The notes below the pieces were generated by a model, which worked only from the letters and a program-made list of their open reading frames with translations, was not told the origin of the DNA and ran no database searches. Positions 57,491-64,000 of a stretch of 64,000 nt of DNA are shown one piece after another. The first letter of the stretch is position 1, and the number at the start of each line of letters is the position of its first letter. The DNA comes from Chionoecetes opilio. Lineage: Eukaryota > Arthropoda > Malacostraca > Decapoda > Majidae. A program made the translations under genes and the position numbers. Location of the stretch: the NCBI GenBank assembly GCA_016584305.1, contig JACEEZ010016428.1:32501-96500 (forward strand). The letters run 5' to 3'.

Positions 57491-57499
57491 AAGCCCTAG

Positions 57500-58733
57500 C
57501 TAATTCTTGTTTGACTAATTCGAGGACAAATTTTTTAGCAGCCCGAGCAATGTAAGTCAGTAATCCCTTCTAGCATACAAAATAACTTGCATTACTATTA
57601 CAATTGAATTACAGCTATTATTACATAATTGTAACAATAATTATAACTGCATTCAGGATGCTTTCATGTATTTAACATCAAGAGAACCAGTATATTTTTA
57701 GGAGCGTCATAAACATATAAAAATATAATGAATATATAACTATATGTGTTTATTTCCTGGTTCATCGTGAGAGCCAAGTACTTTGTTAGCTCGAGCAAGT
57801 AGGTCACAGAACAAATGTATATGTGACAGCCTTATACAAATGTCGACGACCGCTAGTAACATAAGAGTGGAGCGGTCGGAAGCCTGGAAACGACGAGCAG
57901 AACACCTTGGACCACGTATCCATCAAGACGCTTATCTCACGAGCTCCGCCGACACTCACTGGCTGGTCTAGCCTACTACATTTTGGTTGTAATAAATCTA
58001 AGTTCCTTATTGGGCTTATAAATAAATGTGTATACCAACTGGAAGTACCATTTTAACCTAGCCTAAGAACGTCTACAAATAGACAGACTTATACATACAA
58101 TTTAAATTGTTTTAAATTGTATTTTACGTAACCTTTTTTATTTTTCAGCGTACAAAGAACATTTTGGAACATAATTTGTTTGCATTTTTATGTGGAATGA
58201 TATTGATCTCGTGGTATGTTGTTGTTCAAATGATTCTGAAGTTGTTTCCAAAAAAACAAATTCGAAATTGGGACGCCATTTTCCAAGATGACGGCTGGAG
58301 CATAACGTAGATTTGTTGGGATTTTTAATATATTTATTAAGACGTTTTAGTTTATTAGTGTTTCAATTTTAAATTTTCTACTAATTTGTTGAGTTGATTT
58401 CCTTAAAAATCCTCTACTACTGTCGCAATTATCGAGTTAAGTGTAACTTTATTTCATATTCCCTATAAACAACTATATCATCATTTTGTCATGCTGAATA
58501 CAATACGTGCTGCAAGGAATGGTGCCGGACAAGAACTTTTGACTTGGTTTGTTACTTGCAAGGATATGATATATATTTGTTTTTTTGTTTTTAGAGGGGG
58601 GAAAATATTAAGGAAAACAATTTATTACAATCTGAACTTTTATGACAAGGTTGATTTGTTTGCCTCACATTTGTGAGAAGGTTTCTGCCATCAGTCGTTC
58701 ACCTGCATGGTCACTATTAAGGTTGTATCAAAA
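57500..58733. other. Intergenic downstream of the receptor gene
   Basis: AT-rich. A frame at 57783-57971 and others show no recognisable domain. It includes the 3' flank of the ionotropic-receptor gene (below 58734). Confidence 0.4.
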
Positions 58734-58856
58734 TCACCGCGGCGTGGACAGACACTCGTACAGCAGCGAGAGCGAGGCAACGGCGTGGCCCAGGAAGAGT
58801 GCGTAGAAGGCGCCCTGAAGGTGGCCGAGACCCAGCACCGCCTGTTCTTCGCTGAC
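58734..58856 (-). CDS. Ionotropic receptor, last exon (final transmembrane helix)
   Basis: Acceptor GTCCTTCAG, then 40 codons and TGA (58734-58736): VSEEQAVLGLGHLQGAFYAL and FLGHAVASLSLLYECLS. The LxLxHLQGAFYxLxxG segment opens the last transmembrane helix (M4) of arthropod ionotropic receptors and ends shortly after it, as usual for a short cytoplasmic tail. Phase 0 entry matches exon 59353-59515. Confidence 0.88.
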   Translation of the reverse strand, partial: VSEEQAVLGLGHLQGAFYALFLGHAVASLSLLYECLSTPR

Positions 58857-58944
58857 CTGAAGGACGCCGACACACACGTCATTATCAACACTATTGTTAC
58901 CCTTAAACCCTAACAAACATTTTTTGTAATGAAGTGAATTTACG

Positions 58945-59352
58945 AGTTATTATATTGGACAAAGAAAGGAAGATTAATTTCCCGTTATAGATATATTTTA
59001 TAAAGGAAGGACGCGTAACTTATTGTATTAATTTTAGTAGACAAAAAAAGGAAGCGTAACTTAATTTTTTGTATTGTATTGGACAAAGGAGGGAAGCGTA
59101 TGTGACCGTTTTAATTGTATTGGAAAAAGGAGGGAAGCGTAAGTCTCCTTCTTCGATTGTACGTATATGATGAAGAGAAACGTAACTTACCGTTTAATTG
59201 TATTAAACAAAGGAGGGAAGCGTAAGTTACCGTTCTAATTTTATTGGACAAATGAAGGAAGCGTAAGTTACTGTTTTAACTGTCTTTGACGAAGGAAGGA
59301 GGCATAACTTACCGATATAACTGCATTGGACAGAGAAAGGAAGCGGAATTAC
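58945..59352 (-). repeat. 41-bp minisatellite starting at the receptor 5' splice site
   Basis: About ten tandem units of 38-44 bp fill most of the last intron. Read in gene orientation each unit begins GGTAACTTACGCTTCC or a variant and continues CTCCTTTGTCCAATACAATT. The first unit begins exactly at the donor of exon 59353-59515 (ACG|GTAATTCCGCTTCC). At least two later units carry a perfect GTAAGT. Confidence 0.85.
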
Positions 59353-59515
59353 CGTTCTAAAGGTCAGCTGAGGCGACTCGCCTCTCTCCTCGGAGGCTCG
59401 CCGCTCCTCCCTGACTTGGGTCCTGACGACGTCCTCCATCCAGAAGGTGATGAGGCCAGCGTCGAGGAGCTGTTGGATGCCACTGCTGAAGCGCCGCCGG
59501 AAAGGCATCCCCGGC
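59353..59515 (-). CDS. Ionotropic receptor exon, end of ligand-binding lobe 2
   Basis: Acceptor CTCTGCAG, donor GTAATT. 163 nt coding PGMPFRRRFSSGIQQLLDAG, LITFWMEDVV, then a charged VREERRASEERGE segment. The K/RGxPFxxxFxxxIxxLxExGLIxxW pattern is the C-terminal end of the S2 ligand-binding lobe of ionotropic receptors, just before M4. The first nucleotide completes the Arg codon split from exon 63502-63680. Confidence 0.9.
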
Positions 59516-60378
59516 CTGCAGAGGTTGGTTGTCATGACACAACATCAAGAATATCACTCCTCCCATGGATACAAAAGTGTTTGAAATATGTTTGCATCCT
59601 TGGAATGTTACAAATGAGACAATTATCGTGGGTGTTATGCGGCGCTGGAACCATCACAAAGTACAAGATAAAGCTGCTACTTAAACAAATATCATCGTGA
59701 CTATAAATATCAATCAGATAGCATCAGTATTATTAGGCTGAATTTGTCTCTATTAAAACAAGCTTGTATGCATACATGGATAGTTGGATATGAATCTGGT
59801 TCTGTTTATATTCCTAGTAACATGAAATAGAATAATCCACACTTAGGTGTTATTAATAGATTAATATTGTAACAAATATCAATATTAGTAATAGGATGGT
59901 GACCTTTATGAAACACTTTCCTTAGTATTACCAAAGACACTCAACAACAAGATACCTCACTCTGGGGTGCCCTGTTGGGCGCGTGCTATCGACGCACCGT
60001 CGTGCGGCAGGAGTTAACAAGTCTGCTGGCCCAATCACTTGCTGCTTAATTAACCTGAATTAAAATGTCTCATACCTGTTTATATTGAGTCAGATATGAA
60101 ACCAACATGGATAAAGAATAAAACAATGCAAGCAAGAACACGTTCATACATACACATACAATTCGACAGCAATGGTTTAAAGACATACACATATGCTGTC
60201 AAAACTGGTACATTTTCGAGGATTTTCAGACAGACACACACCGATAAAAAATTACTTGTTCACTCCAGGAACTGGGTGTATGTATACTTTACACTTCAGT
60301 CTCGTGTTTGATGCCGTGTGGGGGAAAAGCATGCAGTCTCGTGTGCGTCTGCGTGTACGTGTGTGTACGTGTAGCCTA

Positions 60379-60380
<2 letters not shown>
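59516..60380 (-). other. Part of the 4-kb receptor intron
   Basis: Between exons 59353-59515 and 63502-63680. AT-rich; short plus-strand frames are unsupported. The intron further holds microsatellites, a LINE scrap and a Penelope-like element listed separately. Confidence 0.6.

Positions 60381-60473
<93 letters not shown>
60381..60473. repeat. (CT)n microsatellite
   Basis: About 93 bp of CT repeat inside the receptor intron. The Ser/Leu frames are artefacts. Confidence 0.95.
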
Positions 60474-60475
<2 letters not shown>

Positions 60476-60642
60476 ATTTTTTTTCTATTTAAACATACAT
60501 ATACCAGAAGTCCAAAGGTGCACTTTCGTGTGCTACCTATCTTAAGGGCAAGTAAACATAACTATATACACATAAATACAAAGACCTAAAATACTAACAT
60601 TATATACATATATGCATCACGAAAGTGTTTGTTGAGGCACTG

Positions 60643-61320
60643 TCAGTGCCACGGTATCACTAGCGTCAGCATAGTGGGCTTTGACAGTCTCCACCGATTG
60701 GCCGCCAACTTTACACTTTGTGTGTTCATCTCCTGGATGTGAAGGACGGCGGCCTTGAAAATGTTCCACATCCTGGAGACGCTGCCCACAAAGGTGCGTT
60801 GGTACTGGTTGGCACGGGATTGCGGCACCTCCACTGCATCACGACTGGTAAGCACCGTTCTCGTGCTTCGCGTGGCAATTCTCGGAGGCTGTCGTAACCC
60901 AGCTAGGTGTGGCACTCCCTGCACCTGTGCCTTGTGGAATACCACAAGCGCCGCGACGTCCCTGCGGTGTTCCAGTGAGTCGAGAGGACTCACCTGGTAG
61001 GGTTGGGCTGGGGCGTCTGGGGGGTCTGCAGCATCCACCAATCGCAGGGCTCGACGCTGGATGCCGTCCAGCCTCCTAGTGTGCGAAGCTGCACACGAAA
61101 TCCAGGAGAGGGCGGCGTGCTCTAAGTAAGGCCGTATCTGGGTCTTGTAGAGCAAGAGCTTCCCTCCCCTGTCGAGGAAGGTGGCTACCCTTCGCAGGGC
61201 CCTGCCATGTGAGAGGCCTTTTTTGCAATGTGTTTGATGTGGCCGTCAAACTTTAGCTCACGGTCCACCTCTACTCCCAGAACCTTGACGGCTTCCTGGA
61301 CACCTCTACTCCCAGAACCT
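60643..61320 (-). pseudogene. LINE reverse-transcriptase C-terminal fragment
   Basis: Minus strand: KVLGVEVDRELKFDGHIK, a frameshift, then RRVATFLDRGGKLLLYKTQ, IRPYLEHAALSWISCAASHT and LDGIQRRALRLV, and HRRDVAALVVFHKAQVQGVP. This is the K.LGV.VD..L.F..HI / LYK..IRP.LEYA...W / LD..QRRA.RL pattern of the region after the RT in Jockey/I-type elements. The RT catalytic part is absent. Inserted in the receptor intron. Confidence 0.75.
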
Positions 61321-61341
61321 TACCGCCTTCCTCTCTTTCTT

Positions 61342-61530
<189 letters not shown>

Positions 61531-61789
61531 TATACGGGCAGGAGATTTTCTCAAAAACAGATCCCGTTAAAAGTGGTAGCTAGTTCAGCGTTTATTATCT
61601 TTTTCAAGATATTTTCACTTTGTCTTAATAAGAGTGTTTTATTCTCTTTAGTGATCAATTTTATGACTTCGCCGTAGCTGGTAATTTTGCTGTATTGCAA
61701 TTTCGGGTCATAAACCCTTTTGCAGCAGCGTGGAGAGATGTTTTCTCCTCAGATGTAGAGGTGAGCATGATTTAGGTGCAGCGTAAAGC

Positions 61790-63020
61790 GCTACTTGAGG
61801 ATAAGTCTGGCGGCCTCGCGTGTGAGTGGGCGACGCTGATTGGTTGATGACTTCTGCTCCTCCTTGCTTTGCGTCTCTGCGGGTTGGATATCGCTACCCG
61901 TTTTTCTTCTCATGCATGGGAGAGCTTGTAGCTCGTATGCTTGTACGTTAAGCTTGGGATTGATATCTTTTATGTACAGTGCTTCTAAAATTGGAAGTCG
62001 CCGTACATCTGCGCACATGACGACCATTTCTGAATTTTATTCTAAAAAATAATTTCTGATGGTGATGCCGTGTTATTCTAGTAGGTGACTTTTTGGGGCT
62101 CCAGAAGTTAAGTGGAAAGAAAGACGTCGCGACAGCTTCGTTGTCGTCATACCGATGTAGGAGGAGGGGAGGACTTCACAGTTTCCTCGTTTGCACGTGA
62201 TCCTATATACGACATGGGACTTCTGGATTGTCTCTTTCGTCTGGCTTGGGCTGTTTCGGAGAAGGAGGTTGCTGGTTTTCTTATTCCTGTAATATATGTG
62301 TAGTTTTATTCTTCTCTCTGGGTCTGTAGGTTTGACATTACGGTTAACGATTTGTGATATTATTCTTTCTTCTTCCTGGTAAGCGGTAGAGAAGAAAGCC
62401 CGGTAAAAAAAATTATGCCATGGCTCTTTTCTTTGGCATTAGGATTGCACCAGCTCTCCATAATTTTCTTGGTCTGACGGTTGATGTCTCTTTCACTGAA
62501 ACCGTTGTTGATGAGGACTTGAGTAGATCGCTCGCTTGCTCGATCGCTTGCTCGATCGCTTGAGTAGATGTCGAGAAACTCTGATGCTGATTGAAGGCGG
62601 TAGGCATTGAGTGTGTATGGAGTCAGAATGGCACACAGTTTCTTCGCGAGGTGGTACGTCGGTGTCGGTATTTGTGATATTATAGGACAAAGTTTATTGC
62701 CCGGCTTGTGTGTATTGATGTTACCGTAGCAGTTACCCTGCTACGGTAGGGTATTCACCAGAGAGCTTTCCAAATTGGATGGCGGTGCTGGCAGAATTAT
62801 TCTTAGCTATTAATTTGTTGACTTTTATCTTGAGTGCTTCCGTACAATCTTTATTGATCTTTATGAACTTTGTAGTGTCGCTGAGGATGTCGTCGATCTT
62901 GTTAAGGTATTCTGAGTCATCTATGAGAACGTACGTAGCAGCTCTATCCGCTCTCCTGATAGTGATGTCTGGGTCCGATTTTAGCTGTTTCGCGGCCCAT
63001 AATCGGAAATAATACACCTC
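61790..63020 (-). mobile_element. Penelope-like element with GIY-YIG endonuclease, decayed
   Basis: Minus strand, in order: RT N-terminal region (62733-63017: AAKQLKSDPDITIRRADRAA, TYVLIDDSEYLNKIDDILSD, ALKIKVNKLI), a middle remnant (AKKLCAILTPYTLNAYRLQS-like near 62600), and the GIY-YIG domain (about 62250-61790: CKRGNCEV, SYIGMTTTKLSRRLS-like in shifted frames, then RRLPILEALYIKDINPKLNV). The order RT then GIY-YIG is that of Penelope-like elements, which lack LTRs and use this endonuclease for target-primed integration. The catalytic RT core is deleted and several frameshifts are present. Inserted in the receptor intron in the same orientation as the gene. Confidence 0.8.
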
Positions 63021-63501
63021 ATTTTGTTTATTTCGTAAATCGTTATCTCTAGTGGGACAAGAAGTGACGGATGATATACATAATTTGCAGGAACTGGAAA
63101 AAAAATTCTTATAATCCAGCTATAATTTAATTATAAAATAAAATGCTTGAAAAGGGCCATCGGATATTCATTTCATCCACCAAAGCGGTTGAAATACATG
63201 CAAGAAGGTAAACAGACAGGCACCAGACAGACAGCTAAGTAATATAGTTAGCTAGGTAAGCTAGGTTGGGATGGACTCCGTTACATTTCGATTAACCTCT
63301 TTATTTTAGTATTCTTTTCCTTAGGCGAGTGGTTTTTTATTTAATTTGCTTCAGAGTGACGTTTATTTTCTTCAGACGAAATGTCATACGATCATACGAT
63401 GTTAATTTCTGCCACCAAAGCCGCTAAAGTAACATGAAATCAACCAGGCGAACAAGCATACAGGCAGACGGATAAGTTATATCTCAACCAGACTTACTTA
63501 C
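63021..63501 (-). other. Distal part of the receptor intron
   Basis: Unique AT-rich sequence with GACAGACAGC-type short repeats near 63220. No other feature recognised. Confidence 0.5.
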
Positions 63502-63680
63502 CGGAATGCCCAAGCGTTGCCGACGAAGAGCGGGTAGTGAGTGGTGCTGATGTGGAAGGGGGTGTAGCCGGTGTTGTCTGTGTACAGTGAAGATACCAGT
63601 GTTTTGAGGAGATAATAGTTGTCGATGTACGAGAAACCGCCATCCAACGCTCTCTTCATTCCTTCTTCTGTTTCGATAAG
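63502..63680 (-). CDS. Ionotropic receptor exon, ligand-binding lobe 2 core
   Basis: Acceptor TTTCTTAAG, donor GTAAGT. 179 nt coding LIETEEGMKRALDGGFSYID, YYLLKTLVSSLYTDNT, then FHISTTHYPLFVGNAWAFR. The exon covers the S2 lobe: the xxxALxxGxxxYID stretch and the PLFVxxxAWAFR segment before the (K/R)GxPF motif supplied by the next exon. It leaves phase 2, matching exon 59353-59515. Confidence 0.9.
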
Positions 63681-63810
63681 CTTAAGAAACACACCACATG
63701 AATTTAGTAAAGCACACAATCAATAATATTTCTGAAGTCATCACAACCGCATTCGTTTGATTATTTTTTTATCCAACTCTGAGGTTTGAACAAAAATACT
63801 ATTATTTTAC

Positions 63811-64000
63811 CTTAATGTTGTCGTGCACCTGGATGACTGCTGGTGTGGGACTGGTTACGAAAAAAGTTTTTTGTGCGCCAGTCAAGCCAGATGCTTGAAT
63901 ACCCCAAACCCAACCATCTTTCTCGCCTCGCTCCGCCAGCTCCTCCATAGTGTTTATAACCGATGATTTGCCTTTTACCACCAAATGAGAGATGAGGGAG
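63811..64000 (-). CDS. Ionotropic receptor (variant iGluR), exon open at the window edge
   Basis: First visible exon of a receptor gene running right to left, with three further exons at 63502-63680, 59353-59515 and 58734-58856. It codes SLISHLVVKGKSSVINTMEE, LAERGEKDGWVWGIQASGL and TPAVIQVHDNIK, then donor GTAAAA, with a 130-bp intron to the next exon. The (S/T)xLxxxLxVxxxxxxIxTxEELAxR layout is the M3-S2 linker of ionotropic receptors, ligand-gated cation channels used for chemo-, thermo- or hygrosensation in arthropods. Amino-terminal, S1, M1 and pore exons lie outside the window, so the subfamily and ligand cannot be named. Confidence 0.87.

Overview
The window looks like nuclear DNA of an arthropod, most likely a decapod crustacean. 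The basis is: very long perfect (CT)n, (CA)n, (AT)n and (ATT)n microsatellites; a TTAGG-type (arthropod telomere-like) tract; genes with short exons and GT-AG introns; a repeat near 11.76-12.0 kb that I recognise from decapod genomes; and a dense, nested load of non-LTR, Penelope-like, BEL/Pao, Helitron and TIR transposons. No bacterial operon, phage, plasmid or CRISPR structure is present. Most long open frames (6.1-8.3 kb, the ATT array, the CA/CT tracts, the ACCCATCACC tracts) are artefacts of simple repeats.

I found two clear host genes, both on the minus strand. (1) A cytosolic sulfotransferase: exons 24961-25156, 23092-23218 and 22343-22623, with matching phases and GT-AG borders. Upstream exons and the last exon were not found, and the last visible exon has an apparent 1-nt frameshift near 22448. 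(2) The 3' half of an ionotropic-receptor (variant iGluR) gene: exons 63811-64000 (open at the window edge), 63502-63680, 59353-59515 and 58734-58856, ending in the last transmembrane helix and a stop. A spliced exon of an unrecognised protein lies at 54601-55089, a frameshifted coding remnant at 55896-56246, and an orphan TATA/initiator promoter with a possible first exon at 40462-40575.

Layout. 1-8.3 kb: low-complexity DNA, a TTAA-flanked MITE, a Helitron piece, an 851-bp foldback element, a hairpin-like array of 15-mers and a 2.1-kb minisatellite. 9.7-12.7 kb: a Harbinger-like MITE, a tRNA-derived SINE and a LINE scrap. 13.1-21.6 kb: an 89-bp tandem repeat broken by an RTE-type LINE, itself broken by a 6.7-kb CR1/L2-type LINE with ORF1, ORF2 and a 10-bp target duplication. 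22.3-25.2 kb: the sulfotransferase. 26.4-30.4 kb: a long-TIR element with a 9-bp target duplication, carrying a second RTE copy that in turn carries a SINE. 30.6-34 kb: a complete non-autonomous Helitron and several MITEs, one nested in another. 34.2-37.6 kb: an internally deleted BEL/Pao element. 37.7-39.6 kb: an RT fragment and a GC-rich duplicated block. 40.9-46.6 kb: a long-TIR element carrying a 'SPDTD/Cys-rich tail' protein gene, disrupted by a second TIR-flanked block that carries another member of the same protein family on the opposite strand. 46.8-53.3 kb: a decayed Jockey-like LINE interrupted by a dispersed repeat and a tandemly amplified Helitron end. 53.9-64 kb: LINE scraps, SINE, Penelope-like element and the receptor gene.

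The window therefore reads as successive layers of insertion around two host genes. The most unusual items are the pair of nested TIR blocks that carry the same uncharacterised protein family, and a 41-bp minisatellite that begins exactly at a 5' splice site of the receptor gene and repeats that splice site about ten times.
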